Assembly: GCF_004208415.1 (NCBI RefSeq)
Contig: NZ_CP035758.1
Location: 10,850,001 to 10,914,000 of the forward strand
Direction: 5' to 3'
DNA from: Ktedonosporobacter rubrisoli
GTDB lineage: Bacteria > Chloroflexota > Ktedonobacteria > Ktedonobacterales > Ktedonobacteraceae
Length of the DNA: 64,000 nucleotides
Of the stretch, positions 25,903 through 34,801 are shown one piece after another. A model generated the notes under the pieces. The model had not been told where the DNA came from. It worked only from the letters and a program-made list of their open reading frames with translations, and ran no database searches. The translations under genes were made by a program, and so were the position numbers. The stretch's first letter is position 1. Each line of letters starts with the position of its first letter.

Positions 25903-27120
25903 CTAGGTCAAGGATTGCCAGGTTTTTCCTCCATCAGTGGTATGCAAGAGCGACTCACCAGCAATGCCCCAACCATTATTGACATTCACAAAACTCAAGG
26001 CTTTCAGGTGATAGGCCTTGGTAGATAGGGCGGACCAATGATCTCCCCCATCTGTTGTACCATAGAGCTGCCCGCTTTGGGTATCAGTCGCCCAGGCGTG
26101 AGCAGAATCGAGCACATAGGTATTGTCTGAACGAATGTGGGCAACGCTCGTTTGCGTCCAGGTGCGACCGCTTGTATTTGAACGGTACAGAACTAGCAGG
26201 TCTCCACTAGATGTCGTAACGTTGACCGGCAAAATGGCGGTGCTACCAAAGAAGACAGGAGGCTGCGAAGTATTGTAGATCCCTTCATAGCCACCCAGTA
26301 GATGTGGAAGCGCTTGCATATGCCAGGTATGACCCCCATCATGGGTAATAGATACCGCTGGAACAGTGTTATCTCCGCCAGCCCCTAAATTGCCCGCAGC
26401 GATTCCGTTCTGAGTATCCTGAAAAGAGATACCAGTCACATATCCCAGGGTCAGACCGTTGTTGCCCATGTTTGAAGCGATTTTTGTCCAGCTCTGACCG
26501 CCGTCTGTTGTATACCAGATATCGGAGCCTGCGTGCCCTGCTCCAGGTGTGCTGGAAGCCTCAAGCCAGCCCTGTTGTGTACCCAGGAAGTGAGGTACAT
26601 CTATAGTCGCCACTAGCGGATCGTCAATGTGGGCCTTTTGCCAACTCTGGCCACCATTGGCTGTGTGCAAAATGTCGATCCCTGGGCCCTCTCTTTGCTG
26701 GGTGGGTGGGATGGCGATCCAGGCAGATTGCTGATCAAGAAAATTTCCTCTTGCAAACTGATTTAGCCCGGCATTTGCAGGCGTTACATCTTTCCAATGC
26801 ATACCACCATCAGTCGTCTTCAGAATTGAGGTTGCGCTGAGGGCCCAGCCGTTATTGGCGTCGAGCATGCGGAGCCCGGTGAGGGCTGCTGCAGGCTTTG
26901 ATGTGCCTGTTGTAGGCGATGGCGTGTCCTGATTTGTTGATGAGGACGAAGTTGCCTGTGTGGTAGGTGTAGGAGAAGATGCTCCTGGAGGTTCTGCACT
27001 GCCACATGCTGCCAATATTAAAGCCAGGATAGTAAAAAGGAAAAAGGGTAGCCATATACGGCTTGTTGGTTTGCTGTTTAGTCCTCCCCTTGGCAATAGA
27101 AATCTTTTCCAGATGTTCAA
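25903..27120 (-). CDS. Lipoprotein with BNR/Ycf48-like beta-propeller repeats
   Basis: A 405-aa secreted protein. Residues ~20-42 contain a hydrophobic segment with the lipobox ILAACGS. A Thr/Ser/Pro linker follows, then six or so repeats of the kind TTDGGMHWKDVTPA, TANGGQSWQKAHI, TTDGGQSWTKIAS, THDGGHTWHMQAL and TTDGGKTWQSLT. These are sialidase/BNR Asp-box or photosystem-II-assembly Ycf48-type blades. Here, outside a phototroph context, it is most likely an extracellular binding or glycan-related propeller. TTG start at 27120 with AGAAGAGA upstream. Confidence 0.75.
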   Translation of the reverse strand: MNIWKRFLLPRGGLNSKPTSRIWLPFFLFTILALILAACGSAEPPGASSPTPTTQATSSSSTNQDTPSPTTGTSKPAAALTGLRMLDANNGWALSATSILKTTDGGMHWKDVTPANAGLNQFARGNFLDQQSAWIAIPPTQQREGPGIDILHTANGGQSWQKAHIDDPLVATIDVPHFLGTQQGWLEASSTPGAGHAGSDIWYTTDGGQSWTKIASNMGNNGLTLGYVTGISFQDTQNGIAAGNLGAGGDNTVPAVSITHDGGHTWHMQALPHLLGGYEGIYNTSQPPVFFGSTAILPVNVTTSSGDLLVLYRSNTSGRTWTQTSVAHIRSDNTYVLDSAHAWATDTQSGQLYGTTDGGDHWSALSTKAYHLKALSFVNVNNGWGIAGESLLHTTDGGKTWQSLT

Positions 27121-27646
27121 TTCTCTTCTTCTTTCTTATTATCGTTTGTCCAGTTCTATGCGATGTCGAAAAGACTATCGCTTTTCGTCGCAACCTCTGA
27201 TCCTATCACGAAAGAGCCATCCGAAGCAAGGATCATTGCAAGGCTAGCAACCGCTGTGGGATGCCCTGGACTCTTGAATGATGTGCGGCTAATCCACGTG
27301 CTATACCCCGAAGCTAGCAAGTTCTCTTGTGGAAACTCGAGACAGATCAGGGCCCTATTGCGCCTTGAGCATTTGCCTGCTATATACACGAATTACGCGC
27401 CTAATTAGTTCAGCGGCTAGAGCCCTGACCGTGATATGAACCTCTCTCTTGTATAGAGTTGGCTATTGGCAGGCTTTCTTTATCCTCTTCGCCCTGTTTC
27501 CTTTCAAGGGTCATCCTTCGTCACCTTCGAATATTGCAAGTAAAACATAGCTGTACTATACTGATGGATATTCCCATATCAAAAACTTTTGTACCATCAA
27601 AAAGATATGTATTGAATGTGGAAAGCAATAAGGCAGAACACAAGAT
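27121..27646. other. Intergenic boundary region with a tRNA-like fragment, no supported gene
   Basis: About 525 bases between the divergent Ycf48-like gene and the TIR-caspase gene, where base composition shifts to AT-rich. At 27397-27440 a segment looks like the 5' half of a tRNA: an acceptor-like start, then AGTTCAGCGGCTAGAGC as a D-arm. No pairing anticodon stem or T-arm follows, so a functional tRNA is not called. Short frames here are not supported. Confidence 0.4.
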
Positions 27647-29468
27647 ATGGCCGAAACACTCGAAATATACATCGCTTCTGCGGAGGAAGATGAGAGGCTT
27701 TTAGCCGACCTGCTTAAGGCCTCGAAGGGAACGCTTAGGCCGCTTGAGCAACAAGGATTTATTAGTTTCTGGCATAAGCGTGATATAAGCCCGGGAGCAT
27801 TTATTAAACAAGAGATTAAGAAGCACCTGCAAGCAGCTCGACTTGTTCTTTTGCTTATTAGCCCAGATTTTAACGATAGCGAAGAAATACAGATTATTAT
27901 GCAACGGCATAAAGCTGGGGAAATCCATGTCATTCCTATCCTGTTACGTCCGTTCGACTGGGAAACAGCCTTTGGTGAGCTTAGTCCATTGCCAGATAAC
28001 GGCAAGGCTGTAACGCTCTGGGGAAATAAAGATAGTGCTTTTCTGAACATTGCAAGGGGAGTAAAGAAAGTAGTTGATGAGTTAATCAAGCCTGCACCAA
28101 CTTCTCTGGAAGAATCAGCGGGAAATAAATCAAGGACGAAAAGATTTTCAGAAAGTTCCTCTCTACGCTCTCTTCGCGAATCGCCTCCTTCATTTACCAA
28201 TGGAAGGCAGGCAACGGCAAATGTATTGGAGCACCCTATCCAAGCACGGGGATACGATGGAGTAGTGAACTATTGGGGAGTAATAGTAGGGGTTGGAGAC
28301 TATGAAGATATAAACAACTATGCTCCCATGCCGGCTTGTGTGACTGATGCAAAAGCTATCGCTAAACAACTGACCTGTTGTGGCTATGATCCAGGGCATA
28401 TACGCCTGCTTGTTGATCAAGATACTGACGAAGATCAGTTGGTACACGAGCTTACTGGGAACTATGCCAAAGCGAGTAAGCCAACGAAAGGGAATATTAT
28501 CTCTACCTTAATGACTGTTGCGGAAAGGACGCGCCCAGAAGATTTGCTCCTTTTTTACTACTCTGGTCACGGAAGTATGGAAGATCGAGAAAGCTATCTT
28601 GTAGCCCTTGATGGGCATAAGAATGCTCTTAAACATACTGCGTTATCAGTTTCAACCATGAAAGAAATACTGCTTCAGGCCCCAGCTCAGAAGAAAGTGA
28701 TCATTCTAGATGCTTGCCGTGCAGAGATTGCTTCAAGAAACAAGGGAATGTCACAATCTATGTCTCCTGCATTTATCGAACGTGTCTTTGAGCAGGCAGA
28801 AGGCCTTGTTATTCTCACGTCCTGTGGTGCGGGTGAGAACAGCTATGTGTGGGAAGAGGAAAAATGCAGTGTATTTACTTATTTTCTTCTCGAAGCGCTG
28901 CAAGGTAGCAATGCTGATTTCAACGGAAAAGATCGTATTTCAGCAAATGATATTTACAAATATGTGTATGACAAGGTAAAAAGATGGGGGATGAACAATA
29001 ATCTCTCTCAATATCCTCGTATGATAGCCGATGGGCAGGGTGATATTATCGTTGCTTACTCTCAGCGAGAGCCCACTACCTCTGGTACGATCACTTCCAA
29101 AGATAAAGCTCAGATTATTCTTCCATCACGGGCAGGGGCCCTCTCCTGGAAGGATATCCAGGTAATTACGATACAAGGCGAACAATATGTATTCGAGCAG
29201 TCAACCGTCCGAGAGCGGCCAACTAACGACGATGGAACAACCTTGCGTGAGGCACGAGTACGACATGTGGAAACAAATCTCTCGCTCAGGCTAAAACAGG
29301 TACATATAGTAGGTCCTGATGGGGATGGGATGAGATTGCAGAAGATACTCAAGGAGGAACGCCAATTTCTGGTCGAGCTGGAGAATGAAGGATATCGTGA
29401 TTTTCCGCATGTATTTCCTCTCATAGATGATATTACTGAAAAAGACTTTACGTTCGCATACATTTTAA

Positions 29469-30441
29469 GAGAGTGTCCTAACCACAAGAATCAGTAGCGG
29501 AAAGGAGATAAGCGCGAAAGCATAAGCCGAACCGAGGCGAGCTGAAGAAAGGCTTCTGAACTGGTGGTGAGCCCTTCGTAGTCGCGAGCTAAGCGGCGGA
29601 AACGGGTGAACCAGGCCAAGCTGCGTTCGACGACCCATCGTTTCCTTTGCACCTGAAAACCCGTCTTGGGCCGGGGCAGCAGAACCGGTTGGCCGTCCAC
29701 GAGGATCCAGTGCTGATGGGACCTATTGTGAGCCTGTGGCACCAGTTCTGTGGTCCAGTGCAATCGCTGCGCAATCCAGTCGAGCAATGGTCCTGTATAG
29801 CCCTTATCCGCAAAGAGGTGGCACAGACGCGGGAAAGAGCGCGGCAACTGGCTGAGCAAGAGCCTGGCCCCCACGCGATCCACGATGTTGGCGGCATGCA
29901 CTTTGACAGCCAGAAGGAAACCCTGCGTATCCACGAGCACGTGGCGTTTACGCCCATAGATTTTTTTTCCCCGCGTCGAAGCCCTTGTCGCTTCCTGGCA
30001 CGGGAGCCGTTTTGATCGACTGGCTATCGATGATCGCAGCGCTGGGTTCCGGGTCCCGCCCCATCTGGGTGCGTACCTGTCGGCGCAGGTGGGCCATGAT
30101 GGGCTCCCAAATCCCCGCCTGCGTCCAGATGCGGAAGTAGTGATGGGCCGTTTTGCCATTGGGCAGGTCGTGCGGCATCTGTCGCCATGAGCAGCCTGTG
30201 CGCAACACATAGAGGATAGCATTGACGATTTCTCGTCGCTCGTGAAGGGCCGTTGTGGCCTGGGCAGAGACTGCTGGGATGAACGGCTTGATCAGCTCCC
30301 ATTGCGCATCGGTCAGATCCGACGGGTAACGTTTTCGCTTGATTGGCTCACACATCTTGGTTCGTTCCTTTCGAGTTGTGCTTTCGGCTGAACTCTCCTT
30401 TCTCTGAACTATCGGCTCATTGTTCTAGCTAGGACACACTC
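29469..30441 (-). mobile_element. IS5-family insertion sequence, copy 1 (973 bp)
   Basis: Bounded by imperfect inverted ends (GAGAGTGTCCTAACC at the left, complement of GAGTGTGTCCTAGC at the right) and a 3-bp TAA target duplication (29466-29468 and 30442-30444). It encodes one transposase in two overlapping frames. Length and encoded proteins equal those of copy 2. GAG ends and a TNA target point to the IS1031 group; the related IS427 group is possible. It has inserted in the kinase part of the TIR-caspase gene. Confidence 0.92.
29491..30355 (-). CDS. IS5-family transposase, two frames joined by +1 frameshift (copy 1)
   Basis: Frame A (30355 to 29948) encodes RYPSDLTDAQWELIKPFIP and the first catalytic Asp in AAIIDSQSIKTAP. 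Frame B continues KKIYGRKRHVLVDTQG with the second Asp in FADKGYTG and the Glu in WVVERSLAWFTRFRRLARDYE. The two meet at GGGG followed by eight A (read on the minus strand). A +1 shift, or slippage by one A, gives a 287-aa DDE transposase. The same arrangement in copy 2 argues for a programmed shift rather than decay. Confidence 0.88.
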
Positions 30442-30959
30442 TAAGGAACGAGAAGAACTTATTTCAAGCGTTCGGGGGAGTAAAAGAGTCGCGCGATAAA
30501 GCGTCAATCAAGCGCCTTCTTCAGAGCATGCTCCCGCTTTGCACGGCGTTAAGCGTTCTTCATAAAAAAGGTCGGTCGCATCGTTGCCTGTCCCTCGATA
30601 CGCTGCTTCTCTATAAGGGGCGATATATGATGTTGCAAGAAATCGGTTTAGCCACGGGGAGACCAAAAAGAGGCGAAAATTCGGATCATCATCCCCTCGC
30701 ACCAGAACAGGATAAGAGATGTGCGGATATCGATGCTATGCCCGGACCCGCAACAGATATCTATCAACTTGGGATTATACTCTACTTTCTCATTACCGGT
30801 CGTACCTTCACACCGGGCTCGTTGCCAAGCTTTTATAATCAAGCCGTCCCTCCACAACTTGATGAAGCTATTATACGTGCCGTTGCTCGCCAGCCTAAGG
30901 AGCGCTGGCCTGATATTGAGGCATTTTCGCTAGCTCTCAGGCATTGCATATAGCCAGAA

Positions 30960-31235
30960 TTACTGGTGCTTGAGAGCGTATTGCCACTCCTGAAGCGTAA
31001 AGTCGTAATGTTTGCCAGTGAAATACTCAAATTCATTGATGAACTGTTCCAAATCACACCGAGGCAGGTTGCTGAGCATAGAAATCTCCGGGTGATAGCA
31101 ATCAAACCAGGACATAAGATCTCCCTTAAGCCATGTAGGAATGATACGATTACCCTTTGAGGGCGCAATTTGGCTGATCTCTTTATCCGAGAAGATATTT
31201 TTATCCTCGTCATCAAAATCTCTATCGTTGTTCAT
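30960..31235 (-). CDS. Small hypothetical acidic protein
   Basis: A 91-aa frame with a GAGG eight bases before its ATG. The first ~20 residues are Asp/Asn/Glu-rich; the rest (PTWLKGDLMSWFDCYHPEI, CDLEQFINEFEYFTGKHY) is aromatic and probably helical. It converges on the pseudokinase end with 6 nt between them. No family is recognised; its place inside the TIR-caspase/EAD1 island makes a regulator or antidote plausible, but this is only a guess. Confidence 0.5.
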   Translation of the reverse strand: MNNDRDFDDEDKNIFSDKEISQIAPSKGNRIIPTWLKGDLMSWFDCYHPEISMLSNLPRCDLEQFINEFEYFTGKHYDFTLQEWQYALKHQ

Positions 31236-31374
31236 ATGAATACCTCAGACTTTTTCAATATTGTATACTACTAAGATGATGTAGAATATTGTATATGTTT
31301 TTTATTGCTACTTCAATCTGAATAAACTGTTTTTCTCTTTCCCGCCGAGAATACAGGAAACAAAAGAGGTTCAC

Positions 31375-31998
31375 GTGCCTATAGACGATATTAGTGATAG
31401 TTTTGACTCCAACTCTCATAAGCAGCGAGAGCGGCCTCTTAACGAAGATCGTGCAATGGCTGAGAAGGATTCGTTATGGCCATATATTGGAGACTGGAAG
31501 GCGCTGCAAAATGGTACAGCCCAGAGGGCGTTACTGAGAGAACTTATAGAGCGAGGAAGCCAACCTCGGATAGGTCAATCGCTGCCTCCGGAAGATCCTC
31601 TTGCGAGATACAAATGTATTCCATTGCATGCCCGTTTGCTTTATACCTCGATGGACCCGTTTATCGAGTCCATCATCCTGAAACACTATGCTACGATTGA
31701 TGGCTTGTCACACGATAGATGCGACATTTATCTGAGTATTGAACAATTTAATAATCCAGGAGAGACACTTGACTATCTGGAAAATTCTCCCGTCTTGAAG
31801 AAATCAGGTGTTCAGATAAGGTATGACGATCTTCCTGGTATATTCTTTTGGGATCATCAATGGGTAGGAGAATTCATCTCTTTTAGATCGTGTGTGAGTG
31901 AGTCGGCGGTCAATATTATTCTGCGCTGTATTTTTCAAGAGATCCGAGAGGAACCAACTATTGCCGCCGTGAGGCGCGCTAAAAAGCTTCTTCTTTGA
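31375..31998 (+). CDS. Hypothetical protein in the conflict-gene island
   Basis: A 207-aa protein starting at GTG with AAAGAGG upstream. Residues ~1-35 are polar; the remainder contains WPYIGDWKALQNGTAQRALL, IESIILKHYATIDGL and a strand-rich stretch, then VRRAKKLLL at the end. Not recognised. It is AT-rich like its neighbours and oriented with the EAD1 gene, about 230 nt upstream of it. Confidence 0.55.
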   Translation: MPIDDISDSFDSNSHKQRERPLNEDRAMAEKDSLWPYIGDWKALQNGTAQRALLRELIERGSQPRIGQSLPPEDPLARYKCIPLHARLLYTSMDPFIESIILKHYATIDGLSHDRCDIYLSIEQFNNPGETLDYLENSPVLKKSGVQIRYDDLPGIFFWDHQWVGEFISFRSCVSESAVNIILRCIFQEIREEPTIAAVRRAKKLLL

Positions 31999-32227
31999 CA
32001 TGAACTATTCTTTTGTTTATACTTGATATATGATCCATTTTGCATAAGTCTCCTGTAAAATATTAGTACATCTGTTCTTGTATTTGTGCGAAAATTATAA
32101 ATTTCTGTGATTGTATGATTTGCACGTAAAATTACAGAACGTCGAAAGTAGAAATTGATGAATGCGTAGGAAGGGAGAGGAATTTAGTTATTTGTATTCG
32201 TGCGGCGGTCTACTTCGGAGGCTACAT

Positions 32228-33286
32228 ATGGATTTAGAGCGATCAAAAGAGCTTCGTAATTACTTACAAACGATATTGCACCTCCCATTTGTTTTCCCTG
32301 AGCCAGAAGAAGATGCCGAATTTTATGATAAAGTATACACCGAGTTGAAGCCATATCATACAATGTTATGCACTGCTCTAGAGCACGCATACTCAGATGA
32401 GAAAAAATTGAGTTTTCTTGTAAAACAGGAATGGGAGAAAGGTTTAGGTGAAATTTATCGCGGGGAAAGCTATTCAGATAAGTTGCATAATACTATTGAC
32501 TGGATGGAGGCTGAGGGCTGCCTCCTGGAATTTATCGCTGCAGCCCACCAGAAGAAAGACCGAAATCCTAAATTGAACACTTTTGTCAGAAAGACACTTT
32601 ATCCGCTTTTAGTGGCATCCGCTTCCACTCTACAAAAATCACAATCTGACCCCCTACCTCTTTCAGCAAAGGCTCCTTCTGATGTGAAGGTTAATAATAA
32701 TGGTTCGGAAATGAAGAAAGGCATAGCGAGCACCGACATAAAATCTTCTGATGAGACGTCAAATGGTCTGCCAGTGTTAGAAAAGGAACAAGATACTAAA
32801 CAGACACAGCCAACACCCTTTCCAGGAAAAAAGCCTTTAAGGAAAGAGCAATTAAAAGAAGATTCGATTGCTAAAGCCCATAGGCGCACTCGTGCGGCAC
32901 AGGAAAAGATGCAAAAGGTCTATGAGGTATTTCAGGGACGTGGTAAGCTTTCTGAATCTCAGGTAATTGAATCTATCAAGCAGGCGAAAGAATTAATAGA
33001 GGGGATAAGTGATCTTTTTGTTGATATCCCGACTCCTGACTATCTTGAGCTAGATTATAAATTTGCCTGCGAGGAAAGATATGTTTGCGAAAGAATATCT
33101 ATAGTTGTGGCATATTCTTTGCGAGATGAATATATAGATACACCATCTGTTTTTCTGGGTGCGGATAGGGAGTTTAAGAAGGTTTTCTCTAGTTTACAAA
33201 ACTTAGAATATTTTATAGAAGAATTTCAGGAGCAGATTCGCCTATCAGATCATGCCAACAAAGATTTTTTCGGTAATAGCATCTAA
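32228..33286 (+). CDS. Protein with EAD1-type effector-associated death-like domain
   Basis: A 352-aa protein. Residues ~44-120 match the pattern of effector-associated domain 1: MLCTALEHAYSDEKKLSFLV, EWEKGLGEIY, a DWMEAEGCLLEFIAAAHQ helix and the ending RNPKLNTF. EADs are adaptor domains that pair TIR, caspase and NTPase effectors with sensors in bacterial conflict systems. A charged low-complexity linker (~150-240) leads to a helical C-terminal domain (AKAHRRTRAAQEKMQKVYEV, IKQAKELIEGISDLF). The start at 32228 has GGAGG six bases upstream; the frame is open to 32162. A TAA ends it and the same frame reopens at once (see next gene). Confidence 0.75.
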   Translation: MDLERSKELRNYLQTILHLPFVFPEPEEDAEFYDKVYTELKPYHTMLCTALEHAYSDEKKLSFLVKQEWEKGLGEIYRGESYSDKLHNTIDWMEAEGCLLEFIAAAHQKKDRNPKLNTFVRKTLYPLLVASASTLQKSQSDPLPLSAKAPSDVKVNNNGSEMKKGIASTDIKSSDETSNGLPVLEKEQDTKQTQPTPFPGKKPLRKEQLKEDSIAKAHRRTRAAQEKMQKVYEVFQGRGKLSESQVIESIKQAKELIEGISDLFVDIPTPDYLELDYKFACEERYVCERISIVVAYSLRDEYIDTPSVFLGADREFKKVFSSLQNLEYFIEEFQEQIRLSDHANKDFFGNSI

Positions 33287-33316
33287 ACATATGCATATTG
33301 GTATGCGCAAGCAGCA

Positions 33317-33739
33317 ATGGCCTATTCGCAGTTTTTGCAACATAAGGCCTTCAAGTTTCAAATCAACATTGGCCCAGGCTATAGGGAAGGTGAATTGTTG
33401 GTTTGTTGCTGTGTGCTTAAGGCCCTGGATAACTGGCTTACCCAGGATGAGCATGAAAGAGTACTACCTTCTGCTGATCTGCTGAAAAAAGAGCTATTTG
33501 ATATTTGCAACGAAGTTAACATAATGTATGAACAAGGAAGGCTTACTGAATTTTGGGAGGTAAAATATATCAAATCTGTGAGCGACTTGAGGACAGCGTT
33601 ACAACAAGCCTATAGCCATGCATATACAGCAAGCGAAGAATATGATGATGGTCGTTATCTGCCTGCCTCTGAGAATATTCATCGTTGTCATGATAATATT
33701 AAAAGAGCTCTAACAAATATTTTGATCTCGCATTATTGA
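33317..33739 (+). CDS. Hypothetical helical protein, possibly the split 3' part of the EAD1 gene
   Basis: A 140-aa frame in the same reading frame as the EAD1 gene, separated from it only by the TAA at 33284-33286 and 30 open bases. It contains LLVCCCVLKALDNWLTQDEH and SDLRTALQQAYSHAYTASEE and is mostly helical. No ribosome binding site precedes the ATG. Either it is a coupled second gene, or a nonsense change has split one ~490-aa protein. No family recognised. Confidence 0.5.
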   Translation: MAYSQFLQHKAFKFQINIGPGYREGELLVCCCVLKALDNWLTQDEHERVLPSADLLKKELFDICNEVNIMYEQGRLTEFWEVKYIKSVSDLRTALQQAYSHAYTASEEYDDGRYLPASENIHRCHDNIKRALTNILISHY

Positions 33740-33838
33740 GTTTCAATTTAGAAAGAGGAAGTAATTTGAGGTAGAGTAGACAAGACTATAGTAGGAACCG
33801 CAGAGGTTGCTGACTATTTATGATCAGGAGTAAGAGAG

Positions 33839-34363
33839 ATGGCAAAACGAGTAAATAGTCATCATTCCAACAGAAGGTACGACTGGAAAGAGCCTGAAAT
33901 ATTGTCATTTGTTGAGTTCAACCTCCTTGTGCGCCAGCAAGTAAAAGAAATTATTCAGAGCCAGGAACATATACAGCGCCTATGTAACCAATTTAGTAGC
34001 AGCGGCGAAATTGGTTCTGACGAATGTGACTATCTGCTTACAGCTCTTCATTCCATAAGGATCGCAATCTGCACCTTCTACAGATTATTTGAAGAGCCCG
34101 GAAGTCTTCCTGCTATTGTTAAACCTTTGTATTATCCCCTCTTAGCAGAACTTTTTGCCTCTGAGATGCTTATCGAGAAAATTACTCAGATAGCCAGAAG
34201 CTTCCGCCTTCCTGGTCGCTTAGTTTCAAATACCATGGTAAAGCAGCATTTTACCCTCATACACAATTTGGGAGAGCTATTGGAAACATGCGAAAATATC
34301 AAACTGTTTGCTCAGCATATGCTTGATCAGGCATGTTTTCAACTGCTCCGAAAAATTAAATAG
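33839..34363 (+). CDS. Hypothetical helical protein in the conflict-gene island
   Basis: A 174-aa protein with AGGAG and a purine-rich stretch before the ATG. It contains EFNLLVRQQVKEIIQSQEHI, DECDYLLTALHSIRIAICTF and KPLYYPLLAELFASEMLIEK, and looks all-helical. About 100 nt after the 140-aa gene and in the same direction, so probably the last gene of the EAD1 operon. No function is assigned. Confidence 0.6.
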   Translation: MAKRVNSHHSNRRYDWKEPEILSFVEFNLLVRQQVKEIIQSQEHIQRLCNQFSSSGEIGSDECDYLLTALHSIRIAICTFYRLFEEPGSLPAIVKPLYYPLLAELFASEMLIEKITQIARSFRLPGRLVSNTMVKQHFTLIHNLGELLETCENIKLFAQHMLDQACFQLLRKIK

Positions 34364-34801
34364 TCGTAACCGAAGTGAGCGGGCTCGATGGGAGAGAGGA
34401 AGGCGACATTTGTGAGAATGCAAAGGCGGAAAGTTTCTTCAAGTCGTGTTAAAATAGGGAGAGATGTATCTCAAGCAGCATCAGTAATTTGAAGAAGCAG
34501 AAGCGAGCATTGGACAATTTCTACAGCGATGCCCACAATGATTGAGCCTTGGGAGAAATGGCAGGGAAACGTCAGGGAAATGTCGTGGTCTGCGCCTCGC
34601 AATCTGCTCTAGAATGGGCGAGAGCTGACTTGGCAATTGATGCTTCTGAGCATCACTATAGGATGCTGTTATAACCTTGGTAGATTCCTTGGGTTGAGTT
34701 TGAAGCTCTATGTGGGCAAAATATTTGCTGTTGATGTGGGCTCTGATCTGGTCGCTACTATTCACTTCCAAGGGAATCGATGAAAAAGAGGATAAACTTG
34801 C
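34364..34801. other. Intergenic region with a dispersed repeat and tandem heptamers
   Basis: About 440 bases between the island and the monooxygenase gene. It carries two CAGGGAA heptamers and a CGTGGTC at 11-bp periods (34562-34590), inside a ~70-bp segment that reappears, inverted, at 55193-55267. The minus-strand frame at 34481-34846 is not supported. Confidence 0.5.
34562..34635 (+). repeat. Dispersed ~70-bp repeat, copy 1
   Basis: Shares GGGAAATGTCGTGG and CTGCTCTAGAATGG in the same order and near-equal spacing with the complement of 55193-55267, plus AGCTGA and TGGC further on. Both copies start with the GGGAA tandem array and lie upstream of a gene read in the same direction (here the flavin monooxygenase-like gene, ~170 nt further). 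Confidence 0.55.

Larger units (their letters stand above)
27647..30953 (+). pseudogene. TIR-caspase-pseudokinase protein, interrupted by IS5-family element
   Basis: Deleting the IS and one TAA copy restores an uninterrupted frame of 776 codons plus stop (27647-29468 joined to 30445-30953). Residues ~1-150 are a TIR-like domain: QQGFISFWHKRDISPGAFI, then AARLVLLLISPDF and HVIPILLRPFDWE. Residues ~205-470 are a C14 caspase-like peptidase with YWGVIVGVGDYE, catalytic His308 in YYSGHGS and Cys357 in ILDACRAE. From ~490 a protein-kinase fold follows. Its catalytic loop is HRCLSL (Cys655 in place of the Asp) and the DFG is EIG (673-675), so it is a pseudokinase. As it stands, the product ends at 29497 with the kinase N-lobe cut. 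Families of this make-up act in prokaryotic conflict systems. Confidence 0.8.

Noticed and set aside
27397..27470. Complete tRNA gene
   Set aside because: Only a D-arm-like part is convincing; no paired anticodon stem, T-arm or 3' acceptor strand follows.
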